Below, one piece after another: positions 1 to 9,242 of a DNA stretch of 13,498 nucleotides. The notes beneath the pieces were generated by a model. The model was given only the letters and a program-made list of their open reading frames with translations. It was not told the DNA's origin and ran no database searches. Position 1 is the stretch's first letter. The number at the start of each line of letters is the position of its first letter. The translations under genes were made by a program, and so were the position numbers. Where the stretch lies: the NCBI GenBank assembly GCA_024195585.1, contig SWBL01000650.1:1-13498 (forward strand), read 5' to 3'. The stretch is from Aureobasidium sp. EXF-3400. Its lineage: Eukaryota > Ascomycota > Dothideomycetes > Dothideales > Saccotheciaceae.

Positions 1-1768
1 TTCAGAGCAAGGATCTTCATCAGATTCAGAGCAAGGATCTTCATCAGATTCAGAGCAAGGATCTTCATCAGATTCAGAGCAAGGACCTCCATCAGACTCA
101 CGCTCAAAGATCACCTTGGTTCATGGCTTCTATGCGGCCATGGGTGGTTACGTGATACCATCTTACTCTCCTGATAAGCAGAATTCCATCACTGGTCAAG
201 GAAGGCTGACCCTGACCAAGTATGGTGTACAATGGCTGCTGATCCATGCCAAGGACTTTTTCCCCAATCTTGCTGAGGCTGAGATACTCGACAAAAGCAA
301 GGCAAGCACTCTTGTTAAGACCTTGACATGCCTACAAGCATTTTGGTTTTGTCTTCAGTGCATCGTGCGACTGACAATGAACACCTCAATCAGTCTCCTT
401 GAGCTCAACGTTTTTGGACACTGTATTTGCACATTCATCATATATGCAATCTGGTGGCACAAGCCTATGGACATTACAGAGCCTACAGTTATAGGTATCA
501 AAGGCGAGCCAAAACATGAGGGGCTAGTGGCATGGCTCTCCTCGTTCGCCTCAAGAACGGTGCCGAGACTGCCTCATCCTCTTGCCGAGTGTGCTGAAAC
601 CGGGTATAAATATATTGATTGGGCAGGGCTCTTCGGAAGTGGTCAGTCACCTAACCCTCTGCTTAACGATCTCTCATGGTACTTAAGACTAACTAAATTG
701 CATCATTCTCCAGATGACACTCACTGGCAACAGAGATGTGCATACAGCTTCGAAACTCAGTTTTCTGCGAGCGGTCCTCCAATCCGTGGCAAGGATAATA
801 CATTCTGGCGAGGTCATGCTTTCGACGCCGATTACAACGAGAAGCAAGTGAATGAGTACGCAGGGCTTTATCTTGAACGGCTCAAACAGCTCTTCAATCT
901 TGATGCCTCACTTCCGCAAATGTAAGCCGATAAATGGTATTGCAACATGCATGCTGATCAAATCCGCAGCAAAATCTCGATGTTTGAAGCTGCTTCCACA
1001 TCGAAAGTCAGGCTTACAGTCGGTACTGACCAAATAGGTCTTACATACTATCTGTCTTGTGCGAAGCTAGAGCAGTTGAATCTCAAGAACCAAGAGCCTG
1101 AAGAGCTGGAGAATTCGGGGCCGATCCCAGAAAAGCCGAAAGAGACGTCAGAGGATTCCTACCGCCTAGAACGATCATTTCTTACGTGGCTTGATCTCGA
1201 AAGTCAGTATTCCAGACCATCGATATCTCACCCTTGGAATGTGATGTTTCCTCGACTCTGGAACGATCGAATCTATGAATTTCAATTCCAGTCAGACCGG
1301 GGACTGGATTTTTTTTATTCTAAGGAACTGGTCAGTTACCCTGCCGAATTGATGTCTGAGTGGACCATCAATCGAACTCGAGAGTGGTTAGCTATGTCAG
1401 CAGCGGCCCTTATTTATGGCGGGCTGCACCTGCTGGCTTGGAGTGCGCCGTTTCAAGCTCCAATCTACGGATTACTCTGGAGAATCTCATGCATTATAAC
1501 CGCGAGTCTGGGTACTTATCCACTTCTGGTCCTATTCTTTGAGGTCGCCGGTAGGAAAGTTCCTTGGGACCAATATGCTGACGACGAATTCATTTGGTAC
1601 AGTATCATTGCGGTGTCTTTGTCATTCCTAGTCATGATCTCCGTTATACCACTCTACCTCTTCGCTAGAGTCTACTTGGTGGTCGAGAGCTTTCTCAGCC
1701 TTACGTACTTGCCGGAATCCGTCTTGGTTACGCCAAACTTTTCGCTCTACTTCCCTCACATCGGATAG
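1..1768 (+). CDS. Fungal multipass membrane protein of unknown function, 5'-truncated
   Basis: The reading frame is open from base 2, so the gene starts left of the window. Exon ..921 joins exon 970..1768 through a 48-nt intron (922-969: GTAAGC donor, CTGAT branch-like site, CGCAG acceptor). The join keeps frame and avoids the in-frame TAA at 923-925, giving 572 visible residues. Residues 1-32 are four SEQGSSSD-type octapeptides. Then come HGFYAAMGGY, DKSKA and a hydrophobic pair (about residues 104-124 and 130-151, ending in WWHKP). Three more hydrophobic segments follow at about 447-465 (with YGGLHLLAW), 475-499 and 514-537 (leading into ARVYLVVESF). From memory, this motif order marks a large family of uncharacterised fungal integral membrane proteins whose missing N-terminus carries further membrane segments. 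No catalytic motif is visible and no function is assigned. Membership is fairly sure; topology is estimated by eye. Confidence 0.8.
2..97 (+). repeat. In-frame 24-bp minisatellite (SEQGSSSD)n
   Basis: Four consecutive 24-bp units begin at 2, 26, 50 and 74. The first three are identical base for base; the fourth differs by three C-for-T changes (SEQGPPSD). The unit is a multiple of three, so copy-number change adds or removes eight residues without a frameshift. The array runs off the left edge, so the true copy number is unknown. It codes for a hydrophilic Ser/Glu/Asp-rich linker just before the conserved HGFYAAMGGY segment. Confidence 0.95.
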
Positions 1769-2837
1769 GAAGTACCAGGACACAATTGGCTGATACTCGC
1801 TTGTTTGGGCTCTATAAGGAGAACGGATCGAGCTTGCTGTTTCTGCAGAAGGTGTGTTCTGGTTTGCATTTAGGTTCGAAGAACTTTTGTTCCTCCATTA
1901 AGATTCACACAAATTAGTTCTCTCCTTCATGTGCACGTAGGGATGCACAATACAATCAGGAAATGGAACAGTGTCCGTTGGAGATAACATTGTATCTGCT
2001 CTCTAGGGTCACGCCTCTGCTTTTCAAGATGATTGCGTCTTTTATAGTGTACTCTTTGCTCTTTGCTATAGTTGAAGCACGACGGTGATCACGTACGCAC
2101 CTGGACACATGGGGAGAACATATATCCATGTCTAGAATCTATGTGCATACTTCTAACTTGTGATGCTTTTCTAATGTTAGTGCAGTCGGAGGGTGCAGTA
2201 GTTGCGGTAATTTTAGACGAGCTCGGCTGCACTTGCCGTGAGTTCGGTTCTCCCTTTCAACTGTTCAACGCCTCGCGACGGGCAAGGAAACAGCAGCAAC
2301 CAACAGCTAAATTCACCGTTTGCCTAACGTTGTGGTCCTGAACAGATCTTCAAGATGAACGTCTATTCTAGTTGAAACAGTAACTTGATTCCAAGAGCGC
2401 GCTATTGGCATCTCGTGGCATGGCACGCGAGGTCTAGGTCTCTGCATGGCATTGGCAACCTCCCTAACGGCGCTGCGACTTCTCCTTTGTCTGCTTTCCA
2501 ACCTAAAATCTTTGCGTAGAGAGTACCGGCGCTGGTCGCTTTCGATAAACGTTGGAGGTTGCGGCATGGGCGTACGTTTTACTCGTTGTGCCTTGCGGTA
2601 AGTAAGCTTAGCCACGGGAGATGGCAAGGTATATGTAGGTGGACGGCAGCGTGTAAGAACCTCCTGATTTTTTTCCTTCAAACCTCCTTTCTGCCTTTAC
2701 GGTGCTCATACTTTCTTTCTCGTTGCGGTCTCCTTGATTGCTAGCCACTCTCTTCTTGTGTCTCGACTCTGGAGTCGAACACCATTTACTAATATCAACA
2801 ACCGAGAAACAACTTATTGAACAAGAACGAAAGCACC
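1769..2837. promoter_or_regulatory. Intergenic region with presumed AA9 gene promoter
   Basis: No convincing gene lies in these 1.07 kb; the open frames are short and without recognisable motifs. The first part should hold the 3' end of the membrane-protein transcript. The right end is the presumed promoter and leader of the AA9 gene. About 2668-2770 is pyrimidine-rich on the + strand, as is common just upstream of fungal start sites. One GGCTAA hexamer (minus strand, 2608-2613) matches the XlnR/Xyr1-type core, and one CTGGAG (2769-2774) fits the degenerate CreA consensus SYGGRG. Both are short enough to occur by chance in a kilobase, so regulation by either factor is only a suggestion. Confidence 0.3.
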
Positions 2838-3699
2838 ATGCATTCGACCTTAGCCATTCTTTCCGGTTTTTTGACCTTCATCACCTTCACCACTACTGTC
2901 ACCGCTCACGGTTTCGTCCAAGGCATCGTCACCAGCAACAAGTGGTATCCCGGAGCCCAACCTTGGTGGCGCGTCAACCCAAACGTCCCTCATGCCAAAA
3001 CCGCTGGCTGGTCATCCTTGAACCAAGACCTTGGATTCATCTCTCCTTCCGAGTACACCACTGCAGACATTGCTTGCCATAAGAGCGCCAAGTCCACGAA
3101 CACCCGTATCCCTGTCAAAACTGGCGATAAAGTAAAGCTGCTTTGGAGTGATTGGCCTTCTAGCCACAAGGGACCGGTTATCACTTATCTTGCCAAGTGT
3201 CCTGGAGATTGCAGTGTTGTCAACCCTACTACTCTTGACTGGTTCAAGATTGATCAAGCGGGTCTTATCAATGGCAATCCTGCACCTGGGTAAGTTTGCA
3301 TCTCACTTCTCCTTCTCCACCGAATTCGAGAGCAGAGTACTAACCATGCTCAGCACATGGGCAACCGACACCCTAATCGCAAACAACAACTCCTGGACCG
3401 TCACCATTCCACCAACCCTATCCCAAGGCTCCTACGTCCTGCGCCACGAGATCATCGCTCTGCACAGTGCCGACAAAGCCAACGGTGCACAAAACTATCC
3501 CAACTGTATCAACTTCCAGATCTCTGGAACGGGCACTGCTAAACCTGCAGGTGTCAAGGCTACTAAGCTTTACACTGCTACTGATAAAAGCATTGCGATT
3601 AGTATTTATTGGCCTGTGTTGAAGAGTTATACTATTCCTGGACCTGCGCTTTGGAAGGGAGCTGTTAAGAGATGGATTGAGAGGATTTGGGAAGCGTGA
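2838..3699 (+). CDS. Secreted AA9 lytic polysaccharide monooxygenase (former GH61)
   Basis: Exons 2838..3289 and 3354..3699 are joined across a 64-nt intron (GTAAGT donor, CTAAC branch, CTCAG acceptor); the product is 265 aa. ATG 2838 is the first ATG in frame. It gives a 23-residue signal peptide ending TVTA, cleaved before HGFVQG, which leaves the obligatory N-terminal copper-binding His1. Mature numbering: second copper ligand H87 in [14 protein letters not shown], second-shell H165 in RHEIIALH, Q174 and axial Y176 in GAQNYPNC; Cys57 and Cys179 are placed for the usual disulfide. The family cleaves cellulose, and sometimes other beta-glucans, oxidatively with a copper centre outside the cell. 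All active-site residues are present, so it should be functional. There is no CBM1 or Ser/Thr linker. The mature chain is 242 residues, with an odd basic C-terminal tail ([14 protein letters not shown]) after the usual [10 protein letters not shown] ending. C1 or C4 specificity cannot be read by eye. Confidence 0.95.
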
Positions 3700-4301
3700 G
3701 ATGGAGAGGAGGAGTTTGAAGTAGAAATAGTACTCTCTCAAAAGGCAACACAACACAAATGATAAGCTATAAAAATGCACAAGAGTTTTTGACAATTAGT
3801 TCAGCATTAGCCCTCGTGCATACCCGCAATCGTTTTGCAACTTCACATGGTCGTTGGCACCGGGATCTTAATGCAACATGCAAATGCTCATCGACCGGAA
3901 TGTCGTGCCCGGATGTCTATAGCAAGTGTAACAGTTTTACGGCTATTTATATGACCCAGTTGTTGTTCCAATGATTGTCCTCGTGCATTCCCGCAATGTC
4001 TTATATCTCGTTTCGATCGTAGGCACCGGGATGTGATGCAATATACAAAGGTGCGTCGACCGGAATGTCGTACTCGGGTGTCCTATGTCCAAGCAAATCA
4101 GCCGTAGGTTTGTGATTGAGCAAAGCAGCTGCCACAAGTGCTTACAGCATTGAAGGCGTTGGTCCGTGTTTGTTACAGAAGAAAGAGCAGTCAGATACAA
4201 AGACACGTTTTATATCATTCTCAACGGCATAAAGAGTCAGAACAGTCCATGGTGTATACAGCAGATCTGACATTCATCAATTCTATCTCATGCAAGTAAC
4301 A
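3700..4301. other. Intergenic region between convergent genes
   Basis: About 600 bp lie between the AA9 stop and the helicase stop, so this should hold both 3' ends. No gene is supported. The only structure seen is the diverged duplication at 3812-4093, annotated separately. Confidence 0.6.
3812..4093 (+). repeat. Two diverged direct copies of a ~115-bp sequence
   Basis: Copy 1 is about 3812-3926 and copy 2 about 3979-4093, in the same orientation and separated by ~52 bp. Shared blocks occur in the same order. CCTCGTGCATNCCCGCAAT is at 3812 and 3979 (18 of 19 shared). GGCACCGGGAT is identical. ATGCAANATNCAAA is shared with transitions. TCGACCGGAATGTCGT is identical at 3891-3906 and 4056-4071. 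The end is a related CGGNTGTC...CAAG. A stretch of ~23 nt between the first two blocks is poorly conserved. I do not recognise the family; it has no coding capacity and no visible terminal repeats or target-site duplication. Confidence 0.75.
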
Positions 4302-7300
4302 TTAACCAACAACCTTTTCGATTTCCCAAGCACCGCCGATGCGTTTTTGTACCACCTTTCTTGCACCTACAGGCCAGGGCGTACCTTCCTTTTCTCCTCT
4401 CAAACTCAGACCAACCCAGACTTCTCTGCGCTCTCTTCCATCAGCACCTCTAGGCAATTGTTCAATCTTGCCAACAGGTTTGCCAACTTCCAACAATGGA
4501 GTGCCTTCTGCAAGATTTGCCAACTGTTTTGCTGTTACTGTTGTCAGAGGGTGGAGTCTAGTTTTAGGTACAGTATCGTAAGGAGGCGAGGGTGCTTGAC
4601 GCGAGAGATGGGAGTAAATGATATAATCAGGCATCTCGGCGACAGTCAGTCTAGCCAGTACTGAAGAAGGATGCACGTAAGAGAGTTTTGCTGCTGCGCG
4701 GGCTTCGGGGTCTTGGCCTACGATGTCTCCACTGCTGGAGGTGAAGAGTGTTCGGTAGGGCACTTCAATTGCACGGCGCGGGTTGCGGGATAGTGCTACG
4801 CCGATGATGTCGGCGCGGACGGCGACTTGGTCGATGAAGCCTGCTGCGACGAATTGTTTGAGGATGGCACGTTGTTTGTCTGTAGGAGGTGGGATGGTCT
4901 TTTGTGAGAGTGTTGGGTCGTCGGTGCCGGTACGTGAGTGACTGCGTACAATGGCTGTCAATTGCTGCTTGAGTTGTGCAGCTTCCTTCATAGCCTTTTC
5001 GCGCAAGAAGTAGTCGGCACAGAAGGACGCAGGAGATGAAGAAGCACTGTACGCGGCCATTGCCGTCAACAGCTTCAATGCATCACTGCGATCATCCCAG
5101 CGTGAAAGTGTGGCATGGGCTTTTCCGTATGCCTTGCGCTTCAGTTCTGCTGCTGAAGCAGCGATGTTGTCTGCTTCAGTACGGATCTGGCGTTTGGCAA
5201 AGCGTTCTCTGGCTGTGTCATTCTCGTCCTCTGACTCTTCTTCATCAGGAGCGTTCTCGAGGTTGTATTGAGTCTGGGGGATGAAGAGCTCAGGAACAGC
5301 AAGCGATGCCACGAGAGCTATCGTATGAGCTGAGAGGTTGTAGCGTCTGCCCAATAATAGCATTCTTGCGAATCTTGGTGATAAGGGGTATGCAGCCAAC
5401 TCTTTTCCAGTCTCTGTGATCTTGCCATGCGCATCGATGGCACCAAGGTAAGTCAAAAGCTTCTCGGCCTTGGCTAGTGCCTTGCGATCTGGTGGTGTTG
5501 GGAAGGGGAAGTTTACTACGGTCTGGATGTCCATGTTTTTGAGCGACAGTACAACGCCCTCGATGGGCGATCTCAAGATCTCGGGAATGGCGTACTCCTC
5601 AAAGTCGCGCTCGTAGACGGCGGATGAGTAGAGACGGTAACAGTGACCTGGTCCTGTACGACCAGCACGACCGGCTCTTTGTGCAGCACTGGCCTTGCTG
5701 ATAAAGTCAATCTCAAAGGTCTGAACACCAGTCGAAGCTTCGTATTTCTTTTCCTTTGAGCGACCGCAATCAAAGACGTAGCGAATTCCAGGAATGGTAA
5801 GAGATGTTTCGGCGACGTTGGTGGCAAGAACGATCAGTCTCGAACCTGCCGGCGGTTCCTCGAAGACCTTGAGTTGTTGCTTGGTAGGAAGTTGCGAGTA
5901 CAGCGGTAGCACGTGGACCCTGAGCGCTTCCACGGGTTGCTCTTCCCCTTCTATCACGAACTCCTTATCATCTTCTTCGTCATCCAATCCCTTGATCTCA
6001 ATGTCAGAATCATCATCGTCGTCATCATTGTCTCTTCTCGGCGCAGGCTGAGCTTCGGCGTCCATATCGTCAATCTCAAGTGGTGCATCTGCAGCAGATA
6101 CATGAACTCTGGGTTGCTTTACCTGGCTGCCAGTATCGGCAGGGAAGGCCTGGCGCAACTTCTTGGCGAGCTGAATAATTTCTTGCTGGCTAGTAAGGAA
6201 ACAAAGCATACCACCAGGCGGGAGCTTCTTGTGACCTCTGCTGACCTTGTGGAACATGTCATCAACATAGTCATGTGTTGTTCTGCGGGCAAAGTGATCG
6301 GTAACTGGGAACTGTCTGCCCTCTGCCTTGACAATCGGGGGAGGACCATTCCTGAAGAGACGAGTGTTTTCGGTGAAATCTGTGATGCGGAGAGTAGCAC
6401 TCATGATGACGAGCTTCAGAGGGTAGTACTTTTCGGGATCTTCCTTTGCCATCTGAGCACGAAGATCGACGATTCTGCTCATCATACCGATCAAAATGTC
6501 GGTGTTGACGGAGCGTTCGTGAGCTTCATCAATGACAATGGCAGAGTATCTGGACAAGATGAAGTCGTTGGCGATTTCTCTCAGCAGAATACCATCAGTC
6601 ATGAATTTGATAGCAGTGTCGTTTGAAACGGTGGTGTCGAAACGGATCTGGTAACCAACGCGGTTCTTCATGTCACACAACTCAGTGCCGACACGCTCTG
6701 ACACACTGACAGCAGCGACACGACGAGGTTGAGTGACACCAATCATGCCTTTGGCCTTGCCTTCTCCATCTGTTTGTCCGATTTTGCTGCCGTAACCGCT
6801 TTCGAACATCATCTGGGGTACCTGTGTTGTTTTACCGGAACCAGTAGCACCCCAGACGACAAGAACGTTGTTGTTGTGGACGGCTTCCATGATCTTCTGC
6901 TCTTCTTGCACAACGGGCAGTTTTAACCTCGCCTCTTGAATTTCAGAGGTGCGAGGGATGACTAGACTGACGGCAGGACGGTTGTCTGACTCTGTAGTGG
7001 CGGATACTGCGAGTTCGGGAGGGAGGGTTTCTGGTGATGGAGCGCGAGGAACGAAGTTTGTCGGTTGTTTGACGGTCGTCGCATTTACGGTTTCGAGGTT
7101 TGTCGAGGGGACGAAACCTATAGCCTGGTTTCGTTGTTCGGTGGCCCACATCTTGAAGGCAGATGAGCGAGCTTTTTGCGCTTCCTTGACATCCTCTTCA
7201 TCTTCCATATCGTCGTCAGAGTCTGATTCTTCTTCCGAATCTTCTTCTGAGTCTTCTTCGTCCTCATCCTCATCCTCATCATCGTCGTCCTCTTCTGAAT

Positions 7301-8099
7301 CTTCATCCCCGTCTTCGATGTCTTCTTCTGAAGTCTGACTTTCATCATCGTCATCCTCGTCATTCTCGTCATCATCGTCGCCGGAGAAGCCTTCCCACTC
7401 GGGCTCCTGGGCGACCACAGGGGCAGACTTGTTGATGACCTTTGTGCGTTTCCTGCTCTTGATGACTGGTTTGCCTTCCTCATCTGTTTCAAGCGGCCTT
7501 TTCAGGCCACTGCCGAACAAGCCCTGACCTGCAGCGAAAAGCCCACCCTTGCCTGGCGCTGGCGCAGGTGCTGAAGACTTCGCAGAAGCAGGTTTTGAAG
7601 TGCTCTCTTGTGGTGTCGAGATCTGCTCGTCCTCAGACTCACTCTCCAACTCAAGTGCCGGTCTCTTTCTTTGCTCGAACAGGACGGCATCATTCGCTTC
7701 AACGTTGATGCCTTGCTCCTTCTCCCTCAGCGCCCTTTCGAGTCTCTCTCTGGCAGACTCTCCACCTCTTCCCAACTTCTTGGAGCTCAGTAATAGACTT
7801 GTATCGACCTTTTGCGCGGCAAGTTTTTTGATCAGGGCCAGGTTCTCCTCCTTCTTCAGCTTGGTGTCGATGTATTTGTCCAGTCTCTTCTTTTTCTTGC
7901 CAGAAATGACCGAAGTGCTATTCTGAGCGCGAATCTCTGCTTGTAGAGCAGTGCGACGAGCTTCCCTTTCCGAAGGCGTAGGAGGGACGATTTCGGCGGC
8001 GTTTACATCTTGCGGTTCGTTGTAAGAGTGCGAGTTCTTTGCTTTGGCTTTGGCGATTCTGCCCTTTTTACGATCGCGGGGCACGAACTTGGGCGGCAT
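4302..8099 (-). CDS. ECM16: DEAH-box RNA helicase, Ecm16/Dhr1 (DHX37) family, ribosome biogenesis
   Basis: A single intronless frame of 1265 aa, close to the ~1267 aa I recall for yeast Dhr1. The start MPPKFVPRDRKKGR is the basic N-terminus expected of fungal orthologues. A very acidic Asp/Glu/Ser stretch spans about residues 240-302. Helicase motifs: GATGSGKTT (I, 417-425; Walker Lys423), TQPRRVAA (Ia), DEAH (II, 524-527), SAT (III, 567-569), FLTSQQE (IV), TNVAETSLTIPG (V), QRAGRAGR (VI, 807-814). RecA2 carries a second acidic insert at about 660-727, as in this family. Winged-helix, helicase-associated and OB-fold regions follow (NFPFPTPPDRKAL; YPLSPRFARMLLLG). The yeast protein acts in the nucleolus on the small-subunit processome, where with Utp14 it removes U3 snoRNA from pre-rRNA. 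All motifs are intact. The gene converges on the AA9 gene and diverges from the PAC3-like gene. Confidence 0.93.
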   Translation of the reverse strand: MPPKFVPRDRKKGRIAKAKAKNSHSYNEPQDVNAAEIVPPTPSEREARRTALQAEIRAQNSTSVISGKKKKRLDKYIDTKLKKEENLALIKKLAAQKVDTSLLLSSKKLGRGGESARERLERALREKEQGINVEANDAVLFEQRKRPALELESESEDEQISTPQESTSKPASAKSSAPAPAPGKGGLFAAGQGLFGSGLKRPLETDEEGKPVIKSRKRTKVINKSAPVVAQEPEWEGFSGDDDDENDEDDDDESQTSEEDIEDGDEDSEEDDDDEDEDEDEEDSEEDSEEESDSDDDMEDEEDVKEAQKARSSAFKMWATEQRNQAIGFVPSTNLETVNATTVKQPTNFVPRAPSPETLPPELAVSATTESDNRPAVSLVIPRTSEIQEARLKLPVVQEEQKIMEAVHNNNVLVVWGATGSGKTTQVPQMMFESGYGSKIGQTDGEGKAKGMIGVTQPRRVAAVSVSERVGTELCDMKNRVGYQIRFDTTVSNDTAIKFMTDGILLREIANDFILSRYSAIVIDEAHERSVNTDILIGMMSRIVDLRAQMAKEDPEKYYPLKLVIMSATLRITDFTENTRLFRNGPPPIVKAEGRQFPVTDHFARRTTHDYVDDMFHKVSRGHKKLPPGGMLCFLTSQQEIIQLAKKLRQAFPADTGSQVKQPRVHVSAADAPLEIDDMDAEAQPAPRRDNDDDDDDSDIEIKGLDDEEDDKEFVIEGEEQPVEALRVHVLPLYSQLPTKQQLKVFEEPPAGSRLIVLATNVAETSLTIPGIRYVFDCGRSKEKKYEASTGVQTFEIDFISKASAAQRAGRAGRTGPGHCYRLYSSAVYERDFEEYAIPEILRSPIEGVVLSLKNMDIQTVVNFPFPTPPDRKALAKAEKLLTYLGAIDAHGKITETGKELAAYPLSPRFARMLLLGRRYNLSAHTIALVASLAVPELFIPQTQYNLENAPDEEESEDENDTARERFAKRQIRTEADNIAASAAELKRKAYGKAHATLSRWDDRSDALKLLTAMAAYSASSSPASFCADYFLREKAMKEAAQLKQQLTAIVRSHSRTGTDDPTLSQKTIPPPTDKQRAILKQFVAAGFIDQVAVRADIIGVALSRNPRRAIEVPYRTLFTSSSGDIVGQDPEARAAAKLSYVHPSSVLARLTVAEMPDYIIYSHLSRQAPSPPYDTVPKTRLHPLTTVTAKQLANLAEGTPLLEVGKPVGKIEQLPRGADGRERREVWVGLSLRGEKEGTPWPVGARKVVQKRIGGAWEIEKVVG
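7195..7380 (-). repeat. Low-complexity acidic-codon tract in the helicase gene
   Basis: This stretch is almost entirely GAA/GAG/GAT/GAC and TCT/TCA-type codons read on the minus strand, forming imperfect trinucleotide runs. It encodes the Asp/Glu/Ser-rich segment near helicase residues 240-302. Its regularity also keeps a + strand frame open (poly-Ser), which is a shadow and not a gene. Length variation between strains would be expected and in-frame. Confidence 0.7.
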
Positions 8100-8317
8100 G
8101 ATTGCGACGAGGCCTGCCGAGAGGTGTGTGAAGAGAGAGAAAGGATTGGACTTAAGCCCATAAAATGTCGGACCTGGCGATTACAACTTTTCGATTTAAG
8201 CTCATGCATGCAAGCGGATCGGCCCGTTGGATGTGCGGGGTCTAGCGTTGCTTGTGAATGCGAAGTTGTGCTTGTGTTTCGTTGCTCTCCATCATCTCGT
8301 CTTGACTCTCAAACACC
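8100..8317. promoter_or_regulatory. Divergent promoter between helicase and PAC3-like gene
   Basis: Only 218 bp separate the two start codons on opposite strands, so both promoters and both leaders must share this interval. I see no clear TATA box, and neither the yeast ribosome-biogenesis element nor the yeast proteasome element. The call rests on gene arrangement alone. Confidence 0.5.
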
Positions 8318-8803
8318 ATGCAGACACAATCACAACCCTCTGCAATGTCACAACCACCGAACCTCACTTTCTCAAGCTTTCCCGTACCCACCAAGTCACA
8401 CAACAACACCATCGCCGGCATACCCACCCAAATCACCGCTCTAAACTTTGCCGACAAACTCGTCCTCACAATCTCTCAGTCCGGCCGCTTGAACCACTGG
8501 CTCCATGTTCCTCTCGCTGGGGGTCGCCCTCTAGACAACGGCTTCTTGAATCCCTCCTCCGAGACCGATGTTGACGCAAGTCTATTACCGTTTGCGCATT
8601 TGACAGCAACCACGGTGCTGGGCGGTACAAGAGGAGAGTTTGAAGTGTTGGGACAGACGCTGGCGACAACGCTTGCTACAGCATTGTTGATGAGGAATCC
8701 TGAAGAGCAGAGGATGCTTGTGGTGGGACTGGGGCTGGAGAAGGCTGATCAGGGAAGAGAGGCTTTTGATGAGTTGATTGGAGCGTGTTTGGAATGTCTG
8801 TGA
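8318..8803 (+). CDS. PAC3: Proteasome assembly chaperone 3 (Poc3/PSMG3-like)
   Basis: A single-exon protein of 161 aa. After a Ser/Pro-rich N-terminus, the segment IAGIPTQITALNFADKLVLTISQSGRL (about residues 33-59) matches the PAC3 pattern of G-x-P-T-x-v, then F-A-D-x-i-l-v-x-v-T-q-x-G-k. The C-terminal part, MLVVGLGLEKADQGREAFDELIGACLECL, matches the family's strand plus helix ending. This small family (human PSMG3 ~122 aa, yeast Irc25/Poc3 ~179 aa) pairs with PAC4/Poc4 to help assemble the alpha ring of the 20S proteasome. The fungal form is longer through its N-terminus and a loop at about residues 70-85. The ATG at 8318 (context CACCATG) is taken as start; a second in-frame ATG at 8345 is possible and would drop nine residues. 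The assignment rests on remembered sequence patterns; fold and length fit. Confidence 0.72.
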   Translation: MQTQSQPSAMSQPPNLTFSSFPVPTKSHNNTIAGIPTQITALNFADKLVLTISQSGRLNHWLHVPLAGGRPLDNGFLNPSSETDVDASLLPFAHLTATTVLGGTRGEFEVLGQTLATTLATALLMRNPEEQRMLVVGLGLEKADQGREAFDELIGACLECL

Positions 8804-9242
8804 AGAAAGGCAAGAGATTGGGAATGATATACTACCAATGCTGTACCGCGTTGCCTGTTCAGTAACTCTACGAGGACGCCCTGGGCAATTCGACACGTCT
8901 CGAGAGTTCGTGGAAATCACCTTGCTGCAGACCACGAACAGCAATGGCCAACAGGAAGGTTGCATGAGGAACACTCGACCAAGCAAGAGACGCTCGCTGC
9001 GCACGTTATACCCCAATTACGGTTTCTCGAGGTTGCGCAGACAGAAAGAGTAGGCTGCACGTCAGGAAGGAAGCACAATAACGACAAGTGGAAAAGGAAC
9101 ATCGTTCATTCTAAGACAGCCTCTTGGCTTCTACTCGTATACCCATAACTCTTCATTGAGGCCTTTCGCATCAGTCCGGCCCACCCAGAAACGCCTCAAT
9201 ATTATGCAAATTATATCTATACCCCGTCTGTTTTTGGTGCAT
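8804..9242. other. Intergenic region between convergent genes
   Basis: 439 bp between the stops of the PAC3-like gene and FES1, presumably both 3' UTRs and terminators. Open frames here are short, without motifs, and overlap each other on both strands. No tRNA, repeat or conserved element was seen. Confidence 0.6.

Noticed and set aside
2313..2681. 122-codon open frame on the - strand before the AA9 gene
   Set aside because: Arg-rich, motif-free, and located in the likely AA9 promoter. No supporting context.
5913..6626. 237-codon open frame on the + strand
   Set aside because: It lies wholly antisense to the conserved helicase core. Its hydrophobic runs are reverse complements of Asp/Glu-rich codons, and it has no motif.
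7000..7340. Poly-serine frame on the + strand
   Set aside because: A mirror image of the acidic Asp/Glu codon tract of the helicase, not a gene.
8010..8444. 144-codon + strand frame across the divergent promoter
   Set aside because: It overlaps the helicase 5' end in antisense and the PAC3-like gene in another frame. The product has no recognisable features.
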